A stretch of DNA of 64,000 bases from Methanobacteriota archaeon (lineage in GTDB: Archaea > Thermoplasmatota > Poseidoniia > Poseidoniales > Thalassarchaeaceae). The stretch spans positions 24,602 to 88,601 of the forward strand of contig JABIGF010000027.1 in NCBI GenBank assembly GCA_018650285.1, read 5' to 3'. Position numbers and translations under genes: made by a program. Positions 25,646 to 33,920 of this stretch are shown here, one piece after another. Under the pieces are notes generated by a model. It was not told the DNA's origin and ran no database searches. It was given only the letters and a program-made list of their open reading frames with translations. The first letter of the stretch is position 1. Each line of letters starts with the position of its first letter.

Positions 25646-25661
25646 CCAACCATTTGGTTGG
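25646..25661 (+). terminator. CCAACCATTTGGTTGG hairpin after the small ORF
   Basis: A 7-bp palindromic stem lies 8 nt after the stop of the 39-codon frame, without a T-run. The remaining 68 nt up to the Cbf5 stop contain two TAGCATT copies and nothing else recognisable. Confidence 0.35.
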
Positions 25662-25729
25662 GTGTATGTTGGTGAGATTTGTTTCTAAGGCGTTAGCATT
25701 TTGTTGATATTGCTAGCATTATTGAACGA

Positions 25730-26692
25730 TTACCAACGTTTTGGGTAGACATCCGTTGCCATCAGAACTAAGTTTGGCCGTGCGATTTCTCCGCCTTTCA
25801 TATTGACTACATCTTCCCCGTTAACACTCATTGTGCCAAGAGCAACTGCTTCTCCTTTCATTGATTGAAGAAGAATTTCATCACCACGTCGGACAGTGGT
25901 ATCAAGTGCGGAAACACCGACAGAGGCAAGAGGTGCTCCATGGGTTATGGCTGCTACAGCACCATCTTTGATGATAATTTTAGGTAATTTGGATAGAAGT
26001 GATTCAACAGGCTGGAGAATCTTTTTCATCGCTTCAGGTTGGTCATGTTGTTTCCACAAAAATACGGCATCTGCTAATTGTTGCATTGTCACAGTATCAT
26101 CTTCGGAAAAAGATCCACTGCGGCCTCTTCGCAACTCAAGCAACTCCACATCCCCTCCTAGGAGAAGGCCAAGGTCTCTTGCTAGTGTTCGAACATAAGT
26201 TCCTGCTTCACATTCAATTGAGATTAGGACGATTCTATCATCTCGTTCAACAATTTCAAATGAAGAAATGGTTCGCTGCCGAACTTGAACTTTTACTGCT
26301 GACTCAAGCGGTGGCACATTGTGAATTCTTCCTGAAAGTGATTCAACTCCCTTTGCAAGTGCTTCATCACTTACTCCTTTGGGGATCTTAAGAATGCAAA
26401 TATACATTTTTTCACCTTTCAGAATACGTCCAGTTAATCTTGTAGCATTCCCTGATAGGAGTACTAGCCCACCAGTAGCAAACGGGTCTAGTGTCCCGCC
26501 GTGCCCAAGTTTTTCGACACCTAACATTTCTCTAGCCCAGGCGGCTAGTTGATGGCTGCTAGGACCAGCCGGTTTGTCAAGAAGAATCCAACCTCCAGTA
26601 AGGAGCTCTTCTATGCTACGTAATTCTGGTGGGCATCCAAATTTAGCATCACTTGATGCATCTTTATCAAGAATAGTTAGTTTAGAAATCAA
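25730..26692 (-). CDS. cbf5: tRNA/rRNA pseudouridine synthase Cbf5 (TruB/dyskerin family)
   Basis: The product has GGWILLDKPAGPSSHQ, the catalytic GHGGTLDPFATG (Asp69), SGRIHNVPPLESAVK, and EAGTYVRTLARDLG, all diagnostic of the TruB/Cbf5 family, followed by a C-terminal PUA-like domain (about 240-320). In archaea it is the catalytic subunit of H/ACA guide RNPs and also acts on tRNA position 55. The TTG start overlaps the stop of the cytidylate kinase gene (TTGA). It is the last gene of a DUF106-cmk-cbf5 operon; ribosomal proteins L34e and L14e, often found between cmk and cbf5 in other archaea, are absent here. Confidence 0.93.
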   Translation of the reverse strand: MISKLTILDKDASSDAKFGCPPELRSIEELLTGGWILLDKPAGPSSHQLAAWAREMLGVEKLGHGGTLDPFATGGLVLLSGNATRLTGRILKGEKMYICILKIPKGVSDEALAKGVESLSGRIHNVPPLESAVKVQVRQRTISSFEIVERDDRIVLISIECEAGTYVRTLARDLGLLLGGDVELLELRRGRSGSFSEDDTVTMQQLADAVFLWKQHDQPEAMKKILQPVESLLSKLPKIIIKDGAVAAITHGAPLASVGVSALDTTVRRGDEILLQSMKGEAVALGTMSVNGEDVVNMKGGEIARPNLVLMATDVYPKRW

Positions 26693-27234
26693 ATCATCCC
26701 CTTCTTTTTTAGTTCCATGTCAACCAAATTAAGAACTTCGTTAGCATTTAGTGAATCAGATTCAATAATCAAATTGTATGGAGTTTTATCTTCTAGTGAA
26801 ATTTCATAGAGATTATTGTAGCGTATTTGGTCTGATTCCATACGTCGTAGGATTCGTTCCATTGCTTCTTCATGCGTCCCACCTTCACGGCGAACCACTC
26901 TATTCGCTCTTTCATTTGTTGAAACTTCAAGCCACAAGCGGATACAGTTAATGTTTTCATTATGCGCCCACCACCCACACAATCTAGATTCAATAACTTC
27001 AGGGCCATCTTCAGATTGCATTGCAATAATTAGTCTCTCATCAAGAGATTTGTCAACTTCAGGTTCTGCATCACATAGTTTTGAGAATTCTTCTACAGTT
27101 AAACCACGCTCTTGAGCTACTGAACGGAATACTGCTCCACCATTCAGATATTCCCATCCATGTAGTTGGCATATTCCTTTGACTAGTGTACTTGTTCCAC
27201 TTCCAGGGTGGCCACTAACGGTGAGGCTGACCAA
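26689..27234 (-). CDS. cmk: cytidylate kinase, archaeal type
   Basis: The 181-residue product starts with the P-loop VSGHPGSGTST, followed by LNGGAVFRSVAQERG, where Cmk binds its nucleotide monophosphate, and the Arg-rich lid RVVRREGG and ILRRMESDQIRY. It phosphorylates CMP/dCMP with ATP. The TTG at 27234 is preferred as start because GGAGG lies 8 nt upstream, inside the end of the DUF106 gene; an upstream TTG at 27270 would overlap further. It sits between DUF106 and Cbf5, the conserved archaeal order. Confidence 0.9.
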   Translation of the reverse strand: MVSLTVSGHPGSGTSTLVKGICQLHGWEYLNGGAVFRSVAQERGLTVEEFSKLCDAEPEVDKSLDERLIIAMQSEDGPEVIESRLCGWWAHNENINCIRLWLEVSTNERANRVVRREGGTHEEAMERILRRMESDQIRYNNLYEISLEDKTPYNLIIESDSLNANEVLNLVDMELKKKGMI

Positions 27235-27236
27235 TG

Positions 27237-28190
27237 TTAACGCCTCCAGGTGTTGCGACAGATAACGCAACGTAGGCGTCCATCTGGTGCCCTTTCTACC
27301 TCGTCAGAGTCACAATCGGGGCAGATAGATGTACTAACTGGATTAGATGATGTCCCTGGTGCCCCAACTAAATCTTCAATTACATCAAAGGCTGAAGATG
27401 CAATCCCTGCCAATTTTCTAGGTCCATCTCTGCTACGCCTAGATTTCTTTGTTGTAGATGATTTAGATTCTCCACCCTGTAGGTCTTTTAGGTATGGTTC
27501 AGGGATTGTTTCTCCACTGGTTACGATTGGGTGGTTTTTGTATCGAGCCAACTTGATATGCCGGTCAACTACTCTTCCAAGAGGTGCTGATGTTGTGATG
27601 TAAGTCGCAATCCAAGCAGGGAAAAAAAGTACCTTATCTTCTAAGAGATTCCATTCAGGAACCCAAGGCAGGCTGACATAATTTACTCTATATGATTCTA
27701 CATTTAGTGCCATCCATGAAAATATTGCGATAATGAAAACAAATGTGAACATCATAGGTTTCATCATTGAATTTTGCAATTTCATCTGTTCTGGCATTAA
27801 CCGTTGTTGGATCTTCTGAATTTTATCCATTCTTACTTTGTCGCGGTCAATTCGTGCTTCGTTCATCAATTTGCGAATTTGTTTGTTACGGTGTGCAAGG
27901 TGTGCTTGCTTGATTGGGTCCATGAAAAAAGAGCGGAAAACGGTGTTTACGATCATAATTGCTGAGCCCACAAGAGCTACTGTTAGTACGAACCATATAT
28001 CTGCAAAGGGAATCATTGGGGATAATACAGAGTCAGCACCATTTGCCAAAGTGCTCCTAATTGAAGGGTTGATGATGAGGACTGACATCAAGACGAGAAG
28101 CAAAAGTGGGGTCATCATAGACCCCATTCCGGGCAGTGCCTCGTCTTGGTCTGCTTCAGGCATGAACAGGCGGCTCCACCTGAATCGCAT
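27237..28190 (-). CDS. DUF106/EMC3-like membrane insertase with C-terminal zinc ribbon
   Basis: The protein has three main TM regions and the Oxa1-superfamily DUF106 core: FMDPIKQAHLAHRNKQIRKL, a cytoplasmic coiled-coil pair with QQRLMPEQMKLQNSMMKPM, and following TM helices. DUF106 proteins are the archaeal relatives of EMC3/Get1/YidC that insert membrane proteins. A tail of about 80 residues, rich in Ser, Lys and Arg, ends in a zinc ribbon CPDCDSDEV...CVICRNTW, which I do not expect in this family and which could bind RNA or the ribosome. The ATG at 28190 is preferred; a TTG at 28220 and an ATG at 28163 are alternatives. It heads the operon with cmk and cbf5. Confidence 0.85.
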   Translation of the reverse strand: MRFRWSRLFMPEADQDEALPGMGSMMTPLLLLVLMSVLIINPSIRSTLANGADSVLSPMIPFADIWFVLTVALVGSAIMIVNTVFRSFFMDPIKQAHLAHRNKQIRKLMNEARIDRDKVRMDKIQKIQQRLMPEQMKLQNSMMKPMMFTFVFIIAIFSWMALNVESYRVNYVSLPWVPEWNLLEDKVLFFPAWIATYITTSAPLGRVVDRHIKLARYKNHPIVTSGETIPEPYLKDLQGGESKSSTTKKSRRSRDGPRKLAGIASSAFDVIEDLVGAPGTSSNPVSTSICPDCDSDEVERAPDGRLRCVICRNTWRR

Positions 28191-28344
28191 GAACCCTTCG
28201 TTCGCAAAATTACTTCTCAATAGATAAATTATGAATAATTACTCAATATCTCTGATATTATGGATGGTAAGATTGTATTTGGGATGGCTGTACAATATTG
28301 CGGTAGTTTTGAGTGTACCACCCCGACTTGACAGTTGAGCAGGC

Positions 28345-29214
28345 ATGACTAGTCCAGAGGAAGTTTTGCAAACAGTGCGTGAAGCGTTGATTGCTGGCGA
28401 CTTAGATACTGCAGAGGCTTCACTAAAAGATGCTAGCAAGCGTTGGAAGAAGGAACCAGAGTTTGCAGCAAGATATGCAGGTATACTTGTGAAACAGGGG
28501 AAACACGCTCAGGCACTAAAGGTCTATAGAAAAGTGATGAAGCAAGCGCCAGAGCGTTTGGATGCTTGTAAAGGTGCAGCAGAATGTGCAATCCAATTGG
28601 GCAAAGCAAAACAAGCAGAGAAGTTGTATTCTAGGGCAACGGGATTAGGAATGAGCCTTGATGAGGCTACTTTGGGTATTTCTCGCTCACTGGTATTGCG
28701 GTCGCAACACCATACCGCATGGGAGAAAGCAATCAGTCAATTCAAAGCATCAGGTAATAAATCAAAAGAACTTCATGCATTGTTAAAGGAAATTTCACCT
28801 CAAACCGGTAACAGCGTACCAGTATTGGACCAATTTGATTCAGAAATATTAGATGTGGAATTAGAGGGGGTTCGTAGAGTAGCCCCCGACCCAAGATTGT
28901 CAAGCCATTCATTCTCCGCTGGCTCAATTGAGGCAATGGCGGGAGTTGACCGGACCACATTGGTTAGTTCAGGTGAACAGATAGGTGACGAACTTCTTGC
29001 TGCAGTTGCTGGTGAAAGAGGGCATACTAGTCTTGGTATTGATTTATCTGCATTGTCTCAGCCTTCAGAAGTATCTCCGCAAGATTCTACGGATGTTGTT
29101 GAAGATGAACTCGATTTGTCAGAGGCTTCACAAACAGAGGAATCCAATAATGGAGAATCTAATGTTGTAACTGATGATGACCCATTCGATGATTGGCCAG
29201 AATTTGATATTTAG
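28345..29214 (+). CDS. TPR-repeat protein, 289 aa
   Basis: The N-terminal half (about residues 1-150) consists of tetratricopeptide-like helix pairs: AGDLDTAEASLKDASKRW, ARYAGILVKQGKHAQALKVY, and CAIQLGKAKQAEKLYSRA. The second half is acidic and low in complexity, rich in Ser, Glu and Asp, ending DDPFDDWPEFDI. This layout suggests an adaptor binding partners through the TPRs, with a flexible acidic tail. No catalytic motif or membrane segment is seen. It is divergent from the DUF106 operon, with 154 nt between the starts. Confidence 0.8.
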   Translation: MTSPEEVLQTVREALIAGDLDTAEASLKDASKRWKKEPEFAARYAGILVKQGKHAQALKVYRKVMKQAPERLDACKGAAECAIQLGKAKQAEKLYSRATGLGMSLDEATLGISRSLVLRSQHHTAWEKAISQFKASGNKSKELHALLKEISPQTGNSVPVLDQFDSEILDVELEGVRRVAPDPRLSSHSFSAGSIEAMAGVDRTTLVSSGEQIGDELLAAVAGERGHTSLGIDLSALSQPSEVSPQDSTDVVEDELDLSEASQTEESNNGESNVVTDDDPFDDWPEFDI

Positions 29215-29262
29215 TCAAAAATTGTTGTAAGGTTCAATAAGGATGGGGCTTTTTGCTATTGC

Positions 29263-29970
29263 ATGTGTGATTTATTTGGAATGAGTTGCAATAATGTTGA
29301 TCGTGCAACGAAGAGTTTACCTCGTTTTGCTCGTTTTGCAGAAAGCAATCCACATGGCTGGGGAATAGGATGGTATGAAGATGGAGTGGCCATTGTTGAA
29401 CGTGCGCCAGAACAAGGTAACCATGACCCTAGATATTGGGATGCCATAGAAAATGCCAGTAGCGAAGTTATCATTGGCCATGTTCGTTGGGCAACAGGAA
29501 CAGCTCAATGTGAGTGTAATTGTCACCCCTTCACTCGCAAGCATAGGGGTAGAGATTGGATGCTTGCCCACAATGGTTGGTCAAACAATTATTCAATACA
29601 CCCAGATTCTGAGGGCGATACTGATTCTGAACAGATTTTTCATGAAATAATGGACGAAGTTAATGATTATCAAGAATCTGGCGGCATTAAGGGACTATAC
29701 CCTGCACTTAAGCAGGCAATTAGTGGTGTTTTTGAAAGACACGGTCGTGAAGTAAGATTGAATTTACTAATTAGTGATGGTCGTACATTGTATGCATTTA
29801 ATCATTATTCTAGGAAACCAATATACATGTTACGTAGGTCAAAATCTTACGGTGGGGCAGTATTGCTTTCAACGCAGAAACTCACAGATGAGGATTGGGA
29901 GCCAATACCAAAAAACCGGCTTCTTGCTATTGATGGAGGCGAAGTTCAAGTAATGTCAAGCACCATATAA
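29263..29970 (+). CDS. class II glutamine amidotransferase (YafJ-like)
   Basis: The product begins MCDLFGMSCNN, placing Cys2 as the N-terminal nucleophile after Met removal. It has NPHGWGIGWYEDG, IGHVRWATGT and LAHNGW, the Arg, Gly and Asn motifs forming the glutamine and oxyanion pocket of the Ntn-type GATase II fold. It is a stand-alone domain of 235 residues, like the YafJ/DUG3 group, with no synthase domain attached; its acceptor is therefore unknown. DUG3-like members act on gamma-glutamyl peptides. A strong hairpin-plus-T-run terminator follows. Confidence 0.87.
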   Translation: MCDLFGMSCNNVDRATKSLPRFARFAESNPHGWGIGWYEDGVAIVERAPEQGNHDPRYWDAIENASSEVIIGHVRWATGTAQCECNCHPFTRKHRGRDWMLAHNGWSNNYSIHPDSEGDTDSEQIFHEIMDEVNDYQESGGIKGLYPALKQAISGVFERHGREVRLNLLISDGRTLYAFNHYSRKPIYMLRRSKSYGGAVLLSTQKLTDEDWEPIPKNRLLAIDGGEVQVMSSTI

Positions 29971-30001
29971 TGTCCTCAAGCAGCGTACGCACAAGCGAAA
30001 T

Positions 30002-30024
30002 AGGCTCTTAGTAGAGCCTTTTTT
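30002..30024 (+). terminator. intrinsic-type terminator after the amidotransferase
   Basis: A perfect 7-bp stem AGGCTCT / AGAGCCT with a 4-nt TAGT loop is followed by six T residues (30019-30024). It starts 31 nt after the stop of the class II amidotransferase and separates it from the convergent gene at 30036. It is the clearest terminator in the window. Confidence 0.75.
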
Positions 30025-30035
30025 CTAATGGCGAA

Positions 30036-32933
30036 TTATTCAAATTCAAAGTTGCATGTTGAGCAGACATTAGCACCAGGTGCGTTGACTTCACTGCAAA
30101 TATCGCAGACTCGGCCATCTTCACTTGCCTCTTCAGCAGCAGGTTCCGGCTCATCTTCAGCCTCTTCAACTTCGCTACCAGTAATTTGGGCTAGTGCTGC
30201 ATCCATTGCATCATCTCCAGAATCATCCTCTTCTTCAGCCTCTTCCTCAGCAGGCTCTTCGGATTCTTCTTCTTCTGTAGATTCTTCAGAATCATCCTCT
30301 TCTTCGGATTCTTCCTCAGCCTCATCCTCTTCTTCGGATTCTTCCTCAGCCTCATCTTCTGTTGCTTCTTCTACTACTTCGTCTTCAACGACTTCTTCAA
30401 CAGTTTCTTCGATGACTTCCTCTTCATCTTCTTCCGCTTCAGGCTCTGCAGGTGGTAGGTCGACATCAAGTTCGTCTCCAAAAGTTGCTCCGTGGAACTC
30501 TTGTGCATCACTTACCTTGTATTCTACACCTGCGTCCCCTACGAGTTCGTAGATAACTTCGATACGCTCATCCTTCTCAATAACTGGGATGTGCCATGTG
30601 ACTTTCATTCCATTTTCATCATCAGCCTTCTCCATCTCTGATTCTCTGACTCCAGATGAGTCGCTACGGATGTTGTAGTCTTTGATTTCAAATGCACTAG
30701 GTACAATATCGTGAATTAATAGATTTTGAAGTGCAGAATCTGATCGGTTCTGGAACATTATCATGACTTCGTATCGGCCGGCTCCGCCAGCAGGGAATAC
30801 TTCTTTCCCTGTGCTGAACTTTCTTCGCTTGTGGATGATTCTGATTGAAGGGACATCCTCAATGACTCGGCTAGCGACTGGTCCATAGCGCTCGGCGCTG
30901 AAATCGGAGCGCAAAGGTGCTGCGACAGTGTCGTTTTCAGGTGTTGGGTCAGGTGCGATGAGAGGGTATGTGATAGTCATCTCTTGACCTGGTTCTAGAC
31001 CAATTGGTCCTTTTGTCCCAATTGTCAACAACATTGTGTGGCCGGCTCCATCAGGGCTTAGATTATTTTCTTCTAGAGTGACTCCTTCCTTGACTTCAAT
31101 TCGGAATTGGTCATTTGCTACCTCGTTACCATCAATTGTGCAGGCGACTTGTTCTGTGTCAGGGCTGTTGAAAATCCCAGGTACATCGTCAGTCAAGCGC
31201 ATTAGGTTGATAGTAGCCGAACCAGTATTCTTGATTGAAATTTCAGCGTTTACTGTTGCTTCTCGGTATGTGCGCAGAATTTTTGTGGAATAGTTCTTGC
31301 TGACATCTGCTTCTAAGACCTTAATTACATAATTTTCCAATTCAATTGAACCTTCTGTTGAGTGAGTTACTCGTGGAATAACGGTAAATCCTAATTCTTG
31401 GTTAAAATTCGGTTCTTCAGTTGCTGGTACAATAGCAACATCACTTTCCCAACGTCCATCAGGGTGTACATCTTTCTGAACATCTGTGATATCAAAGAGA
31501 AGTTCATCTGTTCCTGCTTGCTTAACTTGTAAGCGCACAAGGTCAACTGCGAACGATGAGCGGTTTTCGAAAACCGCTTGACAGCGCCAGTTATCTGGGC
31601 GTTCGTCTTCATCAACATCCATGTAACTAAAACCACGGCAGAACGCATCTAGTTCAACAATTGTCATTCCTGAAAGGGTTGCATCTGCTGTGTATGTTGC
31701 ACTGGTTTTACCTGCTGAAACTTCATCAATGATTTCAGTTACTAAATCAGCGGTAATGGGGAGTTGTCTTTTTGCTCCAGGTGATAGTGTCTCGGATGGA
31801 GTGACATTCCATGTCAGGATATTTTTTACGATTGAGTAGTTGTCTCCTTCACTAGTAATTGTCATCTGTGGGGGTATCTCACGAGTGACTACAATATTGT
31901 CTAGTTCAACAGGTCCAACATTTTCAACTTCTAGTTCTAATGAAATTCCTTGTGTGTCGTCACTACATACTGCAGAAGTACTTCTCTCTTGTGTGCGGTC
32001 GGGTTTTGTGTCAAGGCGCTCACGGACTGCAAGCATTACAGGTCCTGAAACGGAATAATCCATGGTGTGATCTTTTCCTGCTTCTAACTCTTGAATTGGC
32101 ATGTGGCCATTTTCTACATCAGTTGATTTCAATTTGTGTAGGAAAATATCAATATCCCAAAGTCTGTCTTTTTCACTTGGATTTCCAATTCGCAACTTTC
32201 CATCAACACTTTGGTTGACAACATCACCGTCTACTGAGAGTGTTGATGTTTCAATTTCATGAAGGGAACCTTCCAGTTTGTCTCCTGGGATTTGGTCTAC
32301 AGTATCCAATGTGCGGATTTCAGCGCCAGCGTGGATGGGAACCTCTTCATCTTCTTCGTCATCTTCAACTTCTTCAGAATCGTCATCATCTTCTTCAGTA
32401 TCATCGCTACTGAGAAGCGCATCACTTTCGGAATCTTCAGGTGCATCTAATGCATCTAGGCTTGCTGCTGCTGCTCCTAACAGGGCATCATCATCGTCTT
32501 CAGCATCATCTGTTGAGTCTAGAGTCAATGAAATTGTACCACCGAGTAAATCTACTGCGGATGATAGAGGTGCTTCAGCCTCTTCTTCAGGTGCTGGTGG
32601 GGCAGATAATGCATCAAGTGCCGACATATCAGGTGGCGCAGGTGGTGCGTCCATTGGAGGTGCGGGTGGTGCATCCATATCTGGTGGCGCAGGTGGTGCG
32701 TCCATACTTGGTGGTGCAGGTGGCGCGTCCATACTTGGTGGTGCAGGTGGTGGAGGTGGCGCATCCATGCTGGGTGGTGCTGGCGGTGCGTCCATTGGAG
32801 GTGCTGGTGGCGGTGGTGGTGCGTCCATACCTGGTGGCGGTGGTGGTGCATCCATGCCTGGTGGCGGTGGTGGTGGCGGTGGCATCATTCCGGGTGGCGG
32901 TGGGGGTGCGTTGTTACTATCTTCTTCACTCAT
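30036..32933 (-). CDS. proline-rich/acidic/zinc-ribbon protein of unknown function, 965 aa
   Basis: Four regions are visible. Residues about 9-120 are tandem repeats of PPPPPGMDAPP and PAPPSMDA type. Residues about 130-215 are acidic. The core (about 220-800) is a beta-rich series of domains with SPGAKRQLPIT, SATINLMRLTDDVP and LEPGQEMTITYPLI, resembling DUF11-type or CARDB-like repeats. A Glu/Asp/Ser tail (about 805-930) is followed by a C-terminal zinc ribbon (CDICSEVNAPGANVCSTC). No signal peptide or TM helix is present, which is odd for surface-type repeats and suggests a cytoplasmic location. GGAG lies 7 nt before the ATG at 32933. The function is unknown; formin-like proline tracts could bind partners. 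An earlier start at 32996 would overlap the divergent gene's upstream region. Confidence 0.75.
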   Translation of the reverse strand: MSEEDSNNAPPPPPGMMPPPPPPPPGMDAPPPPPGMDAPPPPPAPPMDAPPAPPSMDAPPPPPAPPSMDAPPAPPSMDAPPAPPDMDAPPAPPMDAPPAPPDMSALDALSAPPAPEEEAEAPLSSAVDLLGGTISLTLDSTDDAEDDDDALLGAAAASLDALDAPEDSESDALLSSDDTEEDDDDSEEVEDDEEDEEVPIHAGAEIRTLDTVDQIPGDKLEGSLHEIETSTLSVDGDVVNQSVDGKLRIGNPSEKDRLWDIDIFLHKLKSTDVENGHMPIQELEAGKDHTMDYSVSGPVMLAVRERLDTKPDRTQERSTSAVCSDDTQGISLELEVENVGPVELDNIVVTREIPPQMTITSEGDNYSIVKNILTWNVTPSETLSPGAKRQLPITADLVTEIIDEVSAGKTSATYTADATLSGMTIVELDAFCRGFSYMDVDEDERPDNWRCQAVFENRSSFAVDLVRLQVKQAGTDELLFDITDVQKDVHPDGRWESDVAIVPATEEPNFNQELGFTVIPRVTHSTEGSIELENYVIKVLEADVSKNYSTKILRTYREATVNAEISIKNTGSATINLMRLTDDVPGIFNSPDTEQVACTIDGNEVANDQFRIEVKEGVTLEENNLSPDGAGHTMLLTIGTKGPIGLEPGQEMTITYPLIAPDPTPENDTVAAPLRSDFSAERYGPVASRVIEDVPSIRIIHKRRKFSTGKEVFPAGGAGRYEVMIMFQNRSDSALQNLLIHDIVPSAFEIKDYNIRSDSSGVRESEMEKADDENGMKVTWHIPVIEKDERIEVIYELVGDAGVEYKVSDAQEFHGATFGDELDVDLPPAEPEAEEDEEEVIEETVEEVVEDEVVEEATEDEAEEESEEEDEAEEESEEEDDSEESTEEEESEEPAEEEAEEEDDSGDDAMDAALAQITGSEVEEAEDEPEPAAEEASEDGRVCDICSEVNAPGANVCSTCNFEFE
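30296..30355 (-). repeat. 30-bp direct repeat encoding the acidic tail
   Basis: Two near-identical 30-bp units lie end to end and encode the Glu/Ser-rich decapeptide repeats in the acidic tail of the 965-residue protein. They probably expand and contract by slippage. Confidence 0.7.
32600..32910 (-). repeat. tandem repeats encoding proline-rich peptides
   Basis: Repeated GGTGGTGCGTCCAT-type units on the plus strand (proline codons and ATG on the minus strand) make up the N-terminal proline-rich region of the 965-residue protein. Unit length varies, so copy number is likely to differ between strains. Confidence 0.75.
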
Positions 32934-33089
32934 TGTAACTCTCTCCATAATATGGGTAAGCCTTGGCAACGCGTCTCCTTCTATAACCGTTGTCAAGTAG
33001 TGGGTGCTATGTATTGTTTTGATAGCCTCAATGAATTTGCGTTTGAAATACGAATCCTTGAAGAACCATGGGCTTGGGGGTTGCTACTG

Positions 33090-33920
33090 ATGGCAGCAGG
33101 AGATACAACCGCCCCGCCCGTTCTTTTTGTTGTTGGAACGGCTGGCGCAGGGAAGAGCACATTGGTCACAGCATTTCAGAGATGGGCGAGATTTATCGAG
33201 GTCGACGCCCTAACTATCAACCTTGACCCAGGGGCTGAACGTGTACACTATGACCCTGAATTTGACGTTCGTGATATGGTGTCACTTTCAGAAGTGATGG
33301 ATGAATATGATTTAGGGCCAAATGGGGCACAAATTCTTGCTGCAGATTTGGTAGCAGCTCAAGCATTTGATATTCAGGATGAATTGGAGGGTTTATCTGG
33401 TGATATGTTAGTTATTGACACACCTGGTCAAGTTGAATTATTTGCATTCCGTGAGGCTTCTAGTCACTTTGTTGAGGTGCTGGGACAAGGTCGCGCCGCA
33501 TTGATATTCCTTTTTGACCCAATGTTGTCTCAGTCACCATCAGGATTTGTGTCACAAATGTTGTTGTCCAACATTGTTCATTTTAGACTAGGGTTGCCTA
33601 CAGCAAATTTCCTTTCTAAGTCAGATTTGTTAGAGCCCGAAGATCTTGAGCGTATTTTGGAATGGGGTGACCGTCTAGATACACTTGAAGCGGCTCTGTA
33701 TGAAGAGGCTGGTGGCCAAAGGACTGAATTTGCAATTGGTCAACTTCGTATGATGCAACATAGCCAAGTTCAACCTGGATTGATACCTCTTTCAAGTGAA
33801 GAAGAGGATGGACTTGCAGATATTCTTTCATTCGCTCAGAATCTGTTTGGTGGGATGGCGGATACACGAGATGGATTTGCAGAGGATATCGGTTTTGAAA
33901 AAGACGGGTGGAATGAATAA
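33090..33920 (+). CDS. GPN-loop GTPase
   Basis: The 276-residue product begins after a short N terminus with Walker A VVGTAGAGKST (residues 14-24), then the G2/G3 region NLDPGAERVHYDP and DVRD, the defining GPN tripeptide in YDLGPNGAQ (Gly76-Pro77-Asn78), VIDTPGQVELF as the Walker B/G3 motif and SKSDLL as G4. These features define the GPN/XAB1 family. Eukaryotic members assist RNA polymerase II assembly; archaeal members are single homodimers of unclear role. The ATG at 33090 follows GGGGGTT; longer frames starting at 32952 overlap the divergent gene. Its stop overlaps the ArgF start by one base. Confidence 0.92.
   Translation: MAAGDTTAPPVLFVVGTAGAGKSTLVTAFQRWARFIEVDALTINLDPGAERVHYDPEFDVRDMVSLSEVMDEYDLGPNGAQILAADLVAAQAFDIQDELEGLSGDMLVIDTPGQVELFAFREASSHFVEVLGQGRAALIFLFDPMLSQSPSGFVSQMLLSNIVHFRLGLPTANFLSKSDLLEPEDLERILEWGDRLDTLEAALYEEAGGQRTEFAIGQLRMMQHSQVQPGLIPLSSEEEDGLADILSFAQNLFGGMADTRDGFAEDIGFEKDGWNE

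Noticed and set aside
30028..30552. Serine-rich open frame on the plus strand
   Set aside because: It is the antisense of the Glu/Asp-rich tail; low-complexity GAA/GAT codons read as TCT/TTC on the other strand keep the frame open.
32552..32851. Histidine-rich frame in the same repeat region
   Set aside because: Shifted-frame reading of the proline codons; repeat-driven.
32278..33000. Glycine-, alanine- and serine-rich open frame on the plus strand
   Set aside because: It mirrors the proline-rich and acidic coding region of the 965-residue protein and shows no real domain.
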